A stretch of DNA of 64,000 nucleotides from contig JABAKD010000007.1 in the NCBI GenBank assembly GCA_012845835.1, positions 2,515,516-2,579,515 of the forward strand, in the 5' to 3' direction. Positions within the stretch are counted from its first letter, which is position 1; the number at the start of each line of letters is the position of its first letter. The translations under genes and the position numbers were made by a program. The notes under the pieces are model-generated. The model was not told where the DNA came from and ran no database searches. It saw nothing but the letters and a program-made list of their open reading frames with translations. The DNA comes from Undaria pinnatifida. Taxonomy: Eukaryota > Sar > Phaeophyceae > Laminariales > Alariaceae. Below, piece by piece: positions 31,085 to 42,800 of this stretch.

Positions 31085-31200
31085 TCGAAAAAACGTAATG
31101 AGCGCCCAAATGTTGGAGGTGTCTCTATTTGAAGTAGAGTCGGTGTTCCGTCTCGAAAAGATATGCGTCGTCAATGGTAAAATGTCAAACAACTAGTGAG
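31085..31200 (+). mobile_element. LINE 3' end, tandem second C-terminal copy
   Basis: AACGTAATGAGCGCCCAAATG, GGAGGTGTCTCTATTTGAAG, CGGTGTTCCGTCTCGAAAAG, repeating the end of the preceding LINE fragment. Same arrangement as at 6.02-6.14 kb. Confidence 0.75.
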
Positions 31201-31790
31201 CACGCCCCCCCGTCCCCCCCACCTGTCTCCTTGCTGTTTTTACAGCTATACTGCTCGGGTTGTTCATTATCTTTTTTTTTTTACGCATGTCATCCCCCCC
31301 TGCCCCCCTGCTCGGCCGCCTTGTTCTTTTTTTCCTTGGTATTTTTTAAAGCTACGTGGGTGTTTTATCCGGTGATGTCGATGGTTTACCAAGATTACCT
31401 GCAGGAGCAGGCAGACGCTGAGGCAGAAGCAGCGGCAGCGGCGGCCGAGGCACAGGAAGGATGATCATCTTGATTAATTGGAACTCCCGTGCAAAAATTG
31501 GGGGGGGAGGGGATGTGGAAGGGATGGGGGGCAGGAGACGCGGCGGTGGAGGCTGAAGAGAAGGGGGGATGGCATGGTTCGTCAAATGGAACCCCCGTGT
31601 AAAAGGGAGGGGCAGGGAGTTGCAGGAGGGGATGGCGGTGGAGGAAAGGGGGTGGGCACTTTCATATCTCGAGCAACTCCAGAATCAGTGGAGGAGTGAC
31701 GAGGGGTGGAGGGGGGGGGGGTGGCAGAGAGTTGGGACACGGGAGAGGGGGGAGGAAAGGTTACTTGTCGTGCCTTGGCTTTGAGGTTTG
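31201..31790. other. C-rich then G-rich low-complexity DNA (LINE 3' UTR-like)
   Basis: C runs and TTTTTACAGCTATACTGC, then GTTTTATCCGGTGATGTCGA (also near 30270-30290 as TTTCATCCGATGATGTCGA), followed by a purine-rich GGGGA stretch. No gene. Confidence 0.45.
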
Positions 31791-32690
31791 GAGTTGCAGC
31801 ATGTCCTTCGATTGCTCTTTTGTTGCTCTTTCGCTTCAAGAAAGTTTCAAGCCGCACACGGCTGAGGAGGACAAGCGAGTAGTCAGCTTTTTGTTCTTGG
31901 TTGGACTGCAATTTCTGGACTTTTGGCGTCTCACCCTTGTGGGACTCGAGGGTTGGAGCACAGCGCGCATTCTGTTTTTCTTGGTGTAATTGGATCGCTA
32001 TACCCGCGTCGTTTGCCTTCTCAACCGCTTGTTGGACTTGGGCGTGGGGGGTGGAGGTCAGGGGGCTTTGCTGCTTTTTTTCTTGGCAGGATCGCAATAC
32101 CAGGTATCTGGTATGGCTTTTTCACCTTGTTTGGAATTATGAGCGATAAACAGTCGTTTAACCGGCCTTCAGACGTTTGAGAGGGAGAAAATGACAACAA
32201 CAAAACGTGACTACAACGAAAAGTGACAGCATAAAAATGACGATTGCAGCTTTTGTGGTCACTGCTTGGTTGGGCGATGATGTGTGATGACGCCTACATT
32301 TGGTGTCCGAACTGTGTGTTTTTTGCCAGCAAGGAACCGTAGCGACATGGACGCAGCATGATCGTATGTACTTGTACTGTGTGTTGTTTCGCGCCCCCAC
32401 CGATCGTAGATGGTGGGTATGACCCGTTTCCTCGTTTTGTTTCGTGAACATATATAAAAACTCACCCATATAGCCTAGTATATTATAAGCACCAACAACG
32501 CAGCTTGCAAAGATAAGTATTGACCTGAAATTCGTCGAACTCACGGCTGACGTCCTTGAAATATTTTTTATACAAAATATCTGTGGTGTCCCGGACTGAT
32601 TCTACGACCGCCGCCCCCCCCCCCCAAAAAATGTTTTTCTTTACCGAACGTTATATCTGTTGGTCCCGGACTGATTCCACGATACCCCCC
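31791..32690. other. no supported gene
   Basis: An ATACCAGGTAT at 32097-32107 is followed by TCTGGTATGG. A W-like fragment lies at about 32490-32570. No exon. Confidence 0.45.
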
Positions 32691-32719
32691 CCCCACCCGA
32701 AAAATAAAATGTGTAAATG

Positions 32720-32852
32720 TTTGCAACGGACTATGGAACGATGGCGACGGGATGGCAACGGGAACCGTAATTCAGAGATTCGGCCGGGGGCTGGTTTCAA
32801 CACCGGCGATTTCGTCAAAGAAAAGTTGGGAGGGCTGCCGTAGAACGAGACC
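32720..32852 (+). repeat. repeat V, copy 1
   Basis: TTTGCAACGGACTATGGAACG, GACGGGATGGCAACGGG, GGCTGGTTTCAACACCGGCG, TTTCGTCAAAGAAAAGTTGG, GGGCTGCCGTAGAAC. The second copy is at 36508-36641. Confidence 0.75.
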
Positions 32853-33849
32853 CCGAAGGGTTGTTTTACTGTTAGGTGGCTCGAGGGAGGGTACACGCCT
32901 GCCGGCCACCGCCGTCCCGGGATGCCCGAGGTAGGTGGTGGCCGAGACCACTTCCGTCGATCCCACCGTAGCCCCTATCCCTAGCCCTCACGCGAAAGAC
33001 AAGGCCTGAAACTGGAGGACAGCTCCTAAGCGTCTCCGCGGTCGTGATTAAAACATCGCCCGTGTAAAACTCGCGATGATGAGCTTCCCCACCGTAGCGG
33101 CCCCGTGGCTACGCTCAGAACGCAGCCCTTGCCTCGTTGAAGGTATGATGGAGGTATGATGGGCATAATGACCACCGTAGGGTACGGTTTTATTGTAGTA
33201 GTGTACCGGGTAGCCTCTTTTTTTCATATTTTTTGAAGTTCCTCGCTCTAGGAGCTCCAAACCTCGCCCGAACACTCGAGTGTGTGCCCGCTCCGCTCAT
33301 GAAAACTCCCATGGGCGAGGTGTACAGCCATACAACAGCGTCAGAAGCAAAAAAAAATTGGGCCTCCAAAGACATTGGAATTTGGCTGGTTTCTTCAGTT
33401 GAGGGGTTGGTCACTCTCAGAAAGTGTTTGCCCAAAGTTCTTCTACCCATAACACCTTGGCACGTTGCGTCTGATACGATTGCGCTATACGAAGCGTCCC
33501 TGGGTACGTCGGTGCACGCCGTGACAAGCCGAACCGATCAGCGTCAAGTGCACAGCAATGTCGTTGCTCTTATCTGTAGCTTTAATCGTGGGCAACAAAA
33601 CGCAACTTTTAATACAAGCGCGAGGGATGTCGATTTGACCGCGCTCGTATGTATGGCCGGAATAATGAGTTATTTTTGCGTGTGGGTGCCATTCTTTCAC
33701 CGCCCGCCATGATTGTATAGTTGCTGTCAACGACGATAACAAAAGGCGGATCAATCGTCACCGTCAGTGTTACTGGTTGCTGCGTGGGGCTCCTAGACAC
33801 TGACTAGCTCTCTTGCCAAGACGCAAAGTATGTACAGCAGTACCGCAAT
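32853..33849. other. no supported gene; one long open stretch of doubtful meaning
   Basis: 33233-33712 is open for 159 codons on the plus strand, but without an ATG near its start. The minus strand is also open over 33190-33450. I see no splice sites that settle it and no family I recognise, so I leave it uncalled; a decayed gene or transposon fragment is possible. Confidence 0.35.
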
Positions 33850-33850
33850 G

Positions 33851-34430
33851 TGTTGGATCGCGAGATACCGTGCCGCGTTGGAGGTGTACTGCAACTACTC
33901 TTTGGATCCATGGATGATGTTACCGTCACTGCTCTTGGTTGCTGCGTGGTGTTCCTGTTTAGGCGCAATGACTGGCTCTCTTGCCGAGGCATAATACATG
34001 TATGTGCAGCAGTACCGCTATGTGTTGGATCGCGAGATACCGTGCCGCGTTGGAGGTGTACTGCAACTACTCTTTGGATCAATGGATGATGTTACCGTCA
34101 CTGTTCTTGGTTGCTGCGTGGTGTTCCTGTTTAGGCGCACTGACTGGCTCTCTTGCCGAGGCACAATGCATGTATGTGCAGTAGTACGGGTATGTCTTGG
34201 ATGGCGAGATACCGTGCCGCGTTGGAGGTGTAAACTGCATCTACTCTTTGAATCAATGGATGATGTTACCGTCACTGTTCTTGGTTGCTGCGTGGTGTTC
34301 CTATTCAGGCGCACTGACCGTGACCCTCTTGCCGAGGCACAATGCATGTATGTGCAGTAAGTAGTACGGGTATGTCCTGGATGGCAAGATACCGTGCCGC
34401 GTTGGAGGTGTAATGCGACTGCTAGAGCTG
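33851..34430 (+). repeat. 172-bp tandem repeat, about 3.4 units
   Basis: GCGAGATACCGTGCCGCGTT recurs from units starting at 33851, 34023 and 34195, and at 34375 after a few inserted bases. Each full unit has GGATGATGTTACCGTCACTG and TTGGTTGCTGCGTGGTGTTCC. Translations in several frames are all repetitive and not evidence of a gene. Confidence 0.9.
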
Positions 34431-34614
34431 TGAGCCTCGTCGCTATTTAGGTCACCATCTACAGTACTGCTGTAGTTATTTGTCGGACTTGTAGTCATGA
34501 GTCGTTCCCGAAGGTGCCGACTATCAGACGAACTTGGTTTTCCATACATGTAGGAAGGGTTGTTTAATGTGGGACGCATTTTTTCCGTTTTGCCCCCCCC
34601 TCCCTCCCCGGCCG

Positions 34615-34800
34615 GTGAGGGCTAGTTGGCTCGCTTCGCTCGCCTGGCTTAAGTCCGCAAGTCGGCTGGCCATCAGCCGGCTTCGCCAGCCTACATGCCG
34701 ATCAAAGCCAGTTAGTCGCCCAACGGCACCAACCGATTAGTTAGTAGTCGTTAAATCCTGCCGACTTATAGCTTTGGCGACTACGCTTGGCATGACGTTT
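34615..34800. repeat. AGTCGG-rich repeat, second tract
   Basis: GTCCGCAAGTCGGCTGGCC, GCCGGCTTCGCCAGCC, CCAGTTAGTCGCCCAACGG, GTAGTCGTTAAATCCTGCCG. Related in word content to 15165-15470. Confidence 0.45.
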
Positions 34801-35224
34801 CCTTCGCCGCCGTAGTTGCCGTCAGCAGCGGAGTAACACCACCGTCGTCACGTTTTTTGTTGCGTAGCGCTCATATGATAGACGCTGGCCCTCGCCACCG
34901 TTCGTTGCAAAATCGTCCCGTCGACCTTCTCTCTGGTACATTACTTCGGGTAGAAACCGACCGATACCCTCTCCGCGAGGTCATGCACCCGCAGTACATA
35001 CGCGACACTGACTGTAACCGCATAAAAACACATTGACTAAAATTGACAACGACAAAGGTACCAAAAACTACGACGAAGTAAGCGCATGTTGTATGTGTTG
35101 GACCGCAGTGTGAGCAGAACGCCGTTTTTCGTTCCCGGGGTGGCTTTGGGCAAATGAGCGCGTTTTTTCTTTCAAAACCGTCAACCAACCGTTGGTCTGA
35201 GTTTGTGTGCACAACACACCGCGG
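34801..35224. other. no supported gene
   Basis: No exon or defined repeat. Confidence 0.4.
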
Positions 35225-35441
35225 ACAATAGCCTATTGAATATGCCTATTGAATGCCAATAGGTTGGGGTATTGCATATCGGTACCTATTGACACATTCT
35301 CGATAGGTATGCGATCTTGTCGATCGATACTCATTGCTTGGACCAATAGGTCCAGAGAAATTGGTACAATAGGCTGTTGTTCTTAAGATAGTGTGTGAAT
35401 CGACCAACAGGTTATTATGATAAATCGGCACAATAGGCTAT

Positions 35442-35869
35442 TGTTAAGGTATTAGTGGGGTATTAGTCCGTTTGACCACTTGCAAAAGGTTAACCAATAG
35501 CTTACCCCAACTAAGCCTTATAACACTCCCCCCCCCTGAAACGGCGGGATAGCAGGTCGGCCGGATATACGGCGGACCTGTCAATATCCAAGCCGTTTCA
35601 TTTCCTGGGGATACCAGGGAGAGTATTTTCAAGTTTGACATGGGGAAAATCTGAAAAGTTTATTATTGTGGATGGTGGGGATCGAACCCACGACCCAAAA
35701 ACCCATGGTCTGTCGACGACGCCATTTGTTAAGGACTTATTGGGGTATTAGTCCGTTTGACCACTTGCAAAAGGTTAACCAATAGCTTACCTAAACTAAG
35801 CCTTATAACACTCTCCCCCCCTGAAACGGCGGGATAGCAGGTCGGCCGGATATACGGGCGGACCTGTCA
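35442..35869 (-). mobile_element. TRIM-like LTR element, 428 bp
   Basis: Two 142-143-bp direct repeats (35442-35583 and 35727-35869), nearly identical. Each begins TGTTAAGG and ends GGACCTGTCA, so they have TG..CA ends. They enclose 143 bp without coding capacity. On the minus strand the LTR end is followed after two bases by TGGCGTCGTCGACAGACC, placed like a tRNA primer-binding site. The size fits terminal-repeat retrotransposons in miniature. Against it: no clear 5-bp target duplication, and the primer tRNA is not identified. Confidence 0.65.
35656..35700 (-). tRNA. tRNA-like 3' half (degenerate)
   Basis: The minus strand reads GGGTCGTGGGTTCGATCCC then CACCATCCAC: a perfect T arm (GTGGG-TTCGATC-CCCAC) followed by a 7-base acceptor strand. 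The expected 5' acceptor GTGGATG and a D arm are absent upstream, so it is a tRNA fragment or a retroelement-borne piece and not a working gene. Confidence 0.45.
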
Positions 35870-36507
35870 AGTATCCTGGATGGCATGCTCCCAAACTAAG
35901 CCTTATAGCACTATATTGTTCTTACAACAGTTATGCCACACTGTCGATCGATACCTATTACTGTGACCAATAGGTACGTGAAAGTGTCGATCGATACCTA
36001 TTGTTTGACCAATAGGTATGTGAAATAGTTGATCGATATGTATATTGCTATGAGCAGTAGGTATAGAGCCCTGCACATTATTGTAGTCTTCCACGTATTA
36101 TTATTGAGTACGCCTGTTGGTCTGTCCACAAGTTGGTGTATCGAATATCGATTGATTGAATATCAATACCTATTATTACTTTGCCCTCCGACAATATAGC
36201 GTAGATGCCGTTCCGAATTCAATCGAATATCCTTCCATAAAAAGCAGTAGTATCAATGAAGTCGAACAATCAACAATCCCTCCATAAAGCAGCGGTATCT
36301 TCTTCTGCCACAACCATTTCCCTATTATTTCCTTTCCCCACATCTTCTTCTCCTTTTATCTGCTGCTTCCTTTCCTTACGATGACTGATTCTAGATAGCC
36401 CCGCAAAAACCAGCGATTCCCTTTCGAAATTCACGAACGTTTCATGGGTTCTCGACACGAGGAAGGATGATATGAAAAATACAATCTTCACAATTTTTCC
36501 TGTTTTT

Positions 36508-36641
36508 TGCAAAGCAAGGACTTTCGAACGATGACGTCGGGTTGGCAAGGGGCGCCGTTTTTCAGGAGACACGGTCGGGAGTCGGTTTCGAAACCGGCCA
36601 TTTCGTTCAAAGAAGTGTTGGGGGGGCTACTACCGTAGAAC
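36508..36641 (+). repeat. repeat V, copy 2
   Basis: TTTTGCAAAGCAAGGACTTTCG, GACGTCGGGTTGGCAAGGGG, GTCGGTTTCGAAACCGGCC, TTTCGTTCAAAGAAGTGTTGG, CTACCGTAGAAC. Confidence 0.75.
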
Positions 36642-37655
36642 TACTCACATATCGATTGAAATCCTCACAACAACAAGCCTATCGATGAAATAAAACTTAT
36701 TTTGATACGAGGTGTTATCGTAAATCTACTGTTTTGAAAGAGAAGGCAAGAACTAAGTCAAGATACATATTATTGCTATCGTCCAAGGTATCCATTCAAA
36801 CACTAGCCTGGGGTATACGGTGCGTAAATACCGGCATGTTCTAAGCAATGCGAGGGTATACCTTTACAAGCAGTAGGTATCGGAACCCTTGCGGATAGAT
36901 ATAGTCTATCTATTAAATTGTAATTGTCAGTAGGTATCGATCGGTACCCCTGAGAACCTATTAAATTGGGCAATAATAGGCATAGATCGATACCCTTGCA
37001 AACTTATTACATCGAGCAATAGGTATCGATCGATATCATCGCACACCTATCGCTTTAACCAATAGGTGGCGATAAAAAGGTTTTTTCGAACGATAGCCTG
37101 TTTGGGGTCATTTTCAAATTACGTTTTTTGTGCCCAAGATACCTAGACTATCGATACACTTTTGCAAGCATGTCGGTTGCACAATAGGCTACTGTGGCGA
37201 CTGCCCTAACCCTGCTGTTGCTTGCAGTACCTATCGATAGACCCGAAGCCGAGCTATTGCGCCCCGCGATAGGTATCGGTCCTCATATTTGTCGACCTAT
37301 TGTTGGCCCTTTCCACCCGCCCTACAAGCTTAGTACCTAAGGTCCTGTAGTATTTTTCTGCACGGTCATTTCAATCCCAGGGATGGGCACCGCGCTGAGG
37401 GCGCACTCAGGGCGGAGTTTATCTCCCGTGCGAGGACCACCTGCCTCGGGGGCAGGGGGCCTCATCCAACCCAGTACTTACATTGAATGATCGGCGGCAG
37501 CGTACAACATCGTAGGAATATCATTTTTGAGTTTTACGTCGCTTTTTTTGTTGCACATATGCCTAGTCTAGGCCATGAGATTGTGTACCGGCCTTAGCTT
37601 ACATTCTTTTCGCATTTATCAGTATGTTGTTGGAACAAGTATTATCCGTATTAAT

Positions 37656-38194
37656 CAGGGCTTTTCACGGGTCAGGAGGTAGGTGTCAAAATCTCGCGGG
37701 TCATGTCGGGTCGGTTAAGGAGGGTTACAACAGCTCGGGGGCCGGGTCGGGTCGGGTCGAGTCGGGTCGGGTCGGGTCGGGTCGGGTCGGGTCGGGTCGG
37801 GTCGGGTCGGGTCGGGTCGGGTCGGGTCGGGTCGGGTCGGGTCGGGTCGGGTCGGGTCGGGTCGGGTCGGGTCGGGTCGGGTCGGGTCGGGTCGGGTCGG
37901 GTCGGGTCGGGTCGGGTCGGGTCGGGTCGGGTCGGGTCGGGTCGGGTCGGGTCGGGTCGGGTCGGGTCGGGTCGGGTCGGGTCGGGTCGGGTCGGGTCGG
38001 GTCGGGTCGGGTCGGGTCGGGTCGGGTCGGGTCGGGTCGGGTCGGGTCGGGTCGGGTCGGGTCGGGGTCAGGTCGGGTAGAGTAGGGTCGGGTCGGGTCG
38101 GGTCGGGTCAGGAGGCTTTCAAAATCACGGGTCGGTTCGGGCCACCCTAACTCGGTTCTTCCGGCGAGAAGTGATTCGGCCGTGAAATCCCCTG
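37656..38194 (+). mobile_element. hAT-like MITE carrying a GGGTC satellite, copy 1
   Basis: Left terminus CAGGGCTTTTCACGGGTC; right terminus CGGCCGTGAAATCCCCTG, which inverted reads CAGGGGATTTCACGGCCG. The flanking octamers GTATTAAT (37648-37655) and GTATTTGT (38195-38202) look like a decayed 8-bp target duplication. The interior is mostly the GGGTC array. CAGGG-type ends with 8-bp duplications are typical of the hAT superfamily. No transposase. Confidence 0.8.
37739..38108 (+). repeat. (GGGTC)n satellite, about 70 units
   Basis: Almost perfect pentamer array with a few edge variants (GAGTC, GGGGTCA, AGAGTAGGG). Both strands stay open as VGSGR or DPTRP polymers because 5 and 3 are coprime. 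It has strong G-quadruplex potential on the plus strand. Confidence 0.97.
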
Positions 38195-39308
38195 GTATTT
38201 GTAGAGCTCTCGAGTGAGAAAAATTACTCGTAGAACACCCTACCGTAGCACGTGTCTACATATTTTAATAGTGCTACATCTTGTAGAAGTTGCGTGCAGC
38301 TTCGAACGTTACCGGCCGCGGTATGCTCGCTATCGACTATCATACGTACTGTACACCACGGCGCAGCGAGGCCAACAGCCGCCGTGTTCCTCCCGTGCCC
38401 GCTGCTCCCGTGACGGGAACTGGGCGACGGACTCACGGTCATTTTTTTTGTTTCCGAGCAAGAAATATCTTTATCGATACAGGGAGCTGCTGCTGCTGTT
38501 GCCGCTTTGGCTCTACATGGAGAACTGGATATTGCCCTTGCGGCAAGAGCAACGAACGAATGATTCGTAAAACATCTGACGACTTTAATCAAATTCCCCG
38601 GTGTTTGGTCAAATAATGATTGGATGGATGGTGGGTGGCGGTGAACGGTTGCTGTTGCTGCGGGAGATAGAGTGGGGGTATACATTCCGGAAAATTAAAT
38701 GTGCATTGTGAGCATACAATAGGGTTCGAACGAAAAAAACTTCAAGCTACAATCTTTGCTTCGCTGCTCTGCCGAAGTCTTGTGGACCTGCCTCGTTGGT
38801 CGAATAGTTTTTAATGGATTTTTGTCTTTAGCAAAGCCTGTTTGTTCTGGATTATTGAATCATATCCTCCCTCAAAGTTCCCCGTTGGTGGTGGGTGTTT
38901 GTATATAGTACATTTGTGGTCCCTCTACTGCGCAGGTTGAGAAGTGCCACTTGCCCGCTATAGGGCCTGTGAAATCTCTTGGCACAGATGGCAACAACCA
39001 GTATTGGCAGTATGCCGAGTAGTGCTGGTGGCCGCTATAGTGCCGGTGTTACGGCTGGCAGACACCGGCACAATACAGGGACCACTACTGTATGACGCGG
39101 TGCTTAGATGCGCAGTACAACTTGCAAGGCGAAATAACGGTTGAGCGTTAACAGCAAGCGCCTCCCATGAGAGAGTGCCGTTGTGTACAGTACAGGTGTC
39201 TGTCGCGTGTGTGTATATAGTGTCGGTGGTGGGGTTGTCCATTGTGTTTTTTTTCTGGAATCCGCCGTGTTTCTGGGCCGCTCCGGCTCGGTTTTTTCTC
39301 TTTGCGGC

Positions 39309-39808
39309 NNNNNNNNNNNNNNNNNNNNNNNNNNNNNNNNNNNNNNNNNNNNNNNNNNNNNNNNNNNNNNNNNNNNNNNNNNNNNNNNNNNNNNNNNNNN
39401 NNNNNNNNNNNNNNNNNNNNNNNNNNNNNNNNNNNNNNNNNNNNNNNNNNNNNNNNNNNNNNNNNNNNNNNNNNNNNNNNNNNNNNNNNNNNNNNNNNNN
39501 NNNNNNNNNNNNNNNNNNNNNNNNNNNNNNNNNNNNNNNNNNNNNNNNNNNNNNNNNNNNNNNNNNNNNNNNNNNNNNNNNNNNNNNNNNNNNNNNNNNN
39601 NNNNNNNNNNNNNNNNNNNNNNNNNNNNNNNNNNNNNNNNNNNNNNNNNNNNNNNNNNNNNNNNNNNNNNNNNNNNNNNNNNNNNNNNNNNNNNNNNNNN
39701 NNNNNNNNNNNNNNNNNNNNNNNNNNNNNNNNNNNNNNNNNNNNNNNNNNNNNNNNNNNNNNNNNNNNNNNNNNNNNNNNNNNNNNNNNNNNNNNNNNNN
39801 NNNNNNNN
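39309..39808. other. assembly gap, 500 N
   Basis: A run of exactly 500 N, a placeholder length. The gap starts inside the segmental duplication, so collapse of similar copies is a likely cause. Frames drawn across it are meaningless. Confidence 1.
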
Positions 39809-42545
39809 AAAACAATTGATTACAATTTGCACGAACCGGTTGGAGGTACTCCAAGGCATGTCTGTATATTTTTTCGCGCAAAACAACGAAGATCTGACCC
39901 GCCTATAATATGTATGTTCAACAATAAGCAGAATCTAGCAAACATACTGGATGGGACACCAAAACCAAGTCATTCGAAGGGTATAACGTATCGCACACAT
40001 TTTTACGCACAAAAGCGCAAATGTCCACGCAGTTTTTGATAGATAGACCCTCAAAATTTGCACTCGTGTTCTACATGCCCATCCCAAGGCCTGACATCCG
40101 GTTTTTTTTTTTTCTTCGTTTTTTTGTTGGCCCAAAATGTTTGGTCTAAGATGGTCCACATTTGTCAAAAATCTTTACTTGTCGAAAATCAGGTAGTGAA
40201 GAAAACGACAGGTGAGGTCTTCGCAACGGCACAGAGACGACGTATGCAGAATTTCGCGGTCTGGATCGAAAAAACGGCGTGGACATTCTCCGGGGAATAC
40301 ATTATTTCTGGTTTCTTACTTGAACCAGCCAGGTATCCAATCTGTGCACGGGAACTATAAAACGCAGTTTTGAGGGAGACAAAATCTGCCGGCTGTTGAA
40401 CGCACCAGTTCATCAAGGGTGTCATATGACCGCTGAGGGGAGGGCGGCGGGTTTAGAGCGGGGGGAGGTGTACTCAGCTTGTGCATGACCGTAGCCGTAT
40501 GACCATAGACCCTCGCATCCCTACTGTACTCGGTCGGAGCACGTCGGGTTTTCACCAACCAGGTAGACATTGCTTGCACCAAGCGCGAAGCGCCGTGAGG
40601 TGTTCGGCGAGTCGTATGAAGGGTGGACTGAATCCTTCCAAGAACCGCTCGTAAGACGGAGTTGGGCACCTTGTGCCTGCTTCCTTGCTTATGGATGACA
40701 GCGCCAATGAGTTACTTTGTTTTCTGGTGTAGCCATGCCGGAGACAGCAATGGATATTACAATGTAACTGCCTCGCGATCTAACTCGGTAACCATCACGG
40801 TGACCGCCAAAGAAACGAAAGAAACAGTAGTTCCTTGGTTGTCTAGCTCACGCGATGATTCGCATGTTTTACAGCGTCGTGGCCAACCAACGCCAACCCC
40901 AATACACATAAAATGTTTTACAGCGTCGGTGCCAACCGAGGCCAGCTATTATATATACATATATTTTATGGGGGGGCGGTGAAGGGGGGGTGTTTCAACA
41001 TTTGTAGAATTCTTCGAAATAGGAGCTTACTGCACGCACGCGTATTGCTAGGTCTAAGGCGATGTTGGGGGCAGCGGGTAAAGGGGGAGGGGCTGGGAGG
41101 GTTAATTAAAATAAGAATATGAAGTTGAAGACCAAATTAAAGATTTGGAGCTACTGCATGCATGGCTCGACAGATAAATATACGATATCACCTGTCGGGT
41201 AGTGTTTATAACTCTGCCGGTCTTTGACCTTGCGCATCCCGGGTCTGCCCCTCGCGGAAACGGCCACAAGGTCTCCACCGCGATTTTTCTCGTCGCCGGG
41301 TACGCTTGAGCCTCGCGCTCCTACTCCTCTCGACATCAGCTGCACTATCATCGCCGGCGTACACCTTTCGCGGGGCTTGGGGGGGGGGCAGGGGTTGCCC
41401 CCCCCCCTCCTCCCTGCCTCCTCCCCTCGGGATGATAGGTTCAGCACCACTCTAGCCCAGGGTGCAGCATTTCGCACTCGTAAACCTCTCTCCTCGCCCA
41501 TCTGCAACGCTTTTATGCTTGACTTCCCAAGTGCGGGGGCTGCCTTGAGGTGGGGGTACGGACGGGTCAAGTGAGTGTAGTCTTTCGAAGGCACGGCAGA
41601 ATTGGCGAGAGTTGGGCGATTTTAGTCGATATATAGAAGAACACAGTTTCGACCGGTCTTGCACGTCGGCCCTGAGCCGAGCGTCCAATGAAGGGTTTGG
41701 TCCACCTACTTAATAAATAAGACAAAAAAAGCGACTCTACATTTGTTAGATTATGGTCACCACAACAACTGAACCATGGTCACCGCTGACATGAATCACC
41801 ATACATAGCGGATGAAGCCTGGTATTATTTTTGTGGTGCGGAATCTTACACTCTCCTCTCCCCCCGGCTCGCCCTAATCAGCCGCATGGTTTTTCGGTGA
41901 CGAGTGCCCGCAAACTACATACTTGTATGTCCATTCCTGTTGATGGGCCATGGGTTGCTAGGCAATCCTTTCACGCTAACGAGTCCTGCCATCAAACAAT
42001 AGCGTCGCCTGCACCCTTGCCTGCTCGAGCGATACTATTATAAGTGCAACACTAATCGCTCTTACAATAGTCTCCATTTGACTGTGCATAGAAAATGTTT
42101 CAGGCGAATCCGCGTGATGAGCGTGTGCACTACGGTGGTGGCGTAGTCACCGCGTCGAGAATCAATCGCGCAAACCATCTCGGCAGACGCGGCGTTGACC
42201 AGCAAGATTTCATGCCCTTGCCAGCCGCCCTCTCTGGCGTTGTTATCAGCGCAGGATACCCTCCCACCCCGGCGCAATTACGTCACGGGGACAAGGCTTA
42301 ATAAACTCTCCTCTTTACGAGTCGTTTCAGTCGGCAATCCGCTATATTTAGACCACTTTATTTCAATAAACGGGGGAAAAACGCGAAAAATGACCCGGTA
42401 ACGGGTACATACGGTATAATATACCACATACATGCGGTTTCTCCATACCAGGTATGCCTGCCCCCCCAGGACATGTTTCGCTTTTTTTCTGTCATAAACG
42501 TGCTCAACAACTCCATAAACCACTAATTATCCTTCATACAGCGGT
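39809..42545. other. no supported gene
   Basis: There is a small direct repeat GTTTTACAGCGTCGKKGCCAACC (about 40868 and 40915). The minus frame 41151-41594 (147 codons) is open but rich in Arg/Gly/Pro and without splice evidence; the plus strand is open there too. One ATACCAGGTAT at 42445-42455. Confidence 0.45.
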
Positions 42546-42569
42546 ATGAAAAGAAAAAAAGAAATCAAC

Positions 42570-42800
42570 TGCTTGCTGAGAGCGCCTAGCAGAGTGGGTA
42601 GTGGCTATTCGATGCGAGTCGACGAGGGAAGAAATAGCTGGAATCTTCTTCCGACAAAAACGAAGGCACGTACAGTAGTGGGGAGGAGGGAGAAGAGCCT
42701 GCTTAGTGGCCCCGGATGTGCGTTACGTCTAAGGAGGGACAAGGAGAACGGAAAAGGTTCGAAGATGATAGAAGGGGATGAGCAAAGAAAAAATAAAAAG
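42570..42800 (+). mobile_element. SINE-like family S2, copy with best 5' end
   Basis: GCGCCTAGCAGAGTGGGTAG resembles a tRNA A box (TRGCNNAGTGGG). Then ATGCGAGTCGACGAGGGAAG, GGAGAAGAGCCTGCTTAGTG, CCCCGGATGTGCGTTACGTC and an A-rich tail. The open frame across it comes from the repeat, not from a gene. Confidence 0.7.

Larger units (their letters stand above)
35225..37330. repeat. diverged 42-bp-period array (ATCGATCGATACC type)
   Basis: CCAATAGGT..TCGATCGATACCTATTG recurs with spacing near 42 bp: 35296-35338, 35958-36043 and 36977-37062 show spacings of 42-43. The unit contains the palindrome ATCGATCGAT and inverted CCTATTG/CAATAGG words. It is interrupted by the LTR-like element at 35442-35869 and by repeat V at 36508. 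Confidence 0.75.
37480..39308. repeat. segmental duplication, copy 1 (runs into the gap)
   Basis: Matches 49545-51866 in order: TGCATATGCCTAGTCTAGGCC-like, the MITE with its GGGTC array, then about 1.1 kb of high identity (TACTCGTAGAACACCCTACCG, ATTACTCG, GGCCAACAGCCGCCGTGTTC, CTCCGGCTCGGTTTTT). Matching continues to the first N. No gene in it has exon support. Confidence 0.9.

Noticed and set aside
33233-33712. 159-codon plus-strand gene
   Set aside because: No ATG near the start, no splice sites, the opposite strand is also open, and no family is recognised.
35656-35700. Functional tRNA gene
   Set aside because: Only the T arm and 3' acceptor strand are present; no D arm, no matching 5' acceptor and no standard anticodon stem.
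38958-40039. Several long frames spanning 39.0-40.0 kb
   Set aside because: They cross the 500-N gap and are read through unknown bases.
41151-41594. 147-codon minus-strand gene
   Set aside because: Arg/Gly/Pro-rich composition matches local GC content, the plus strand is open too, and there is no splice support.
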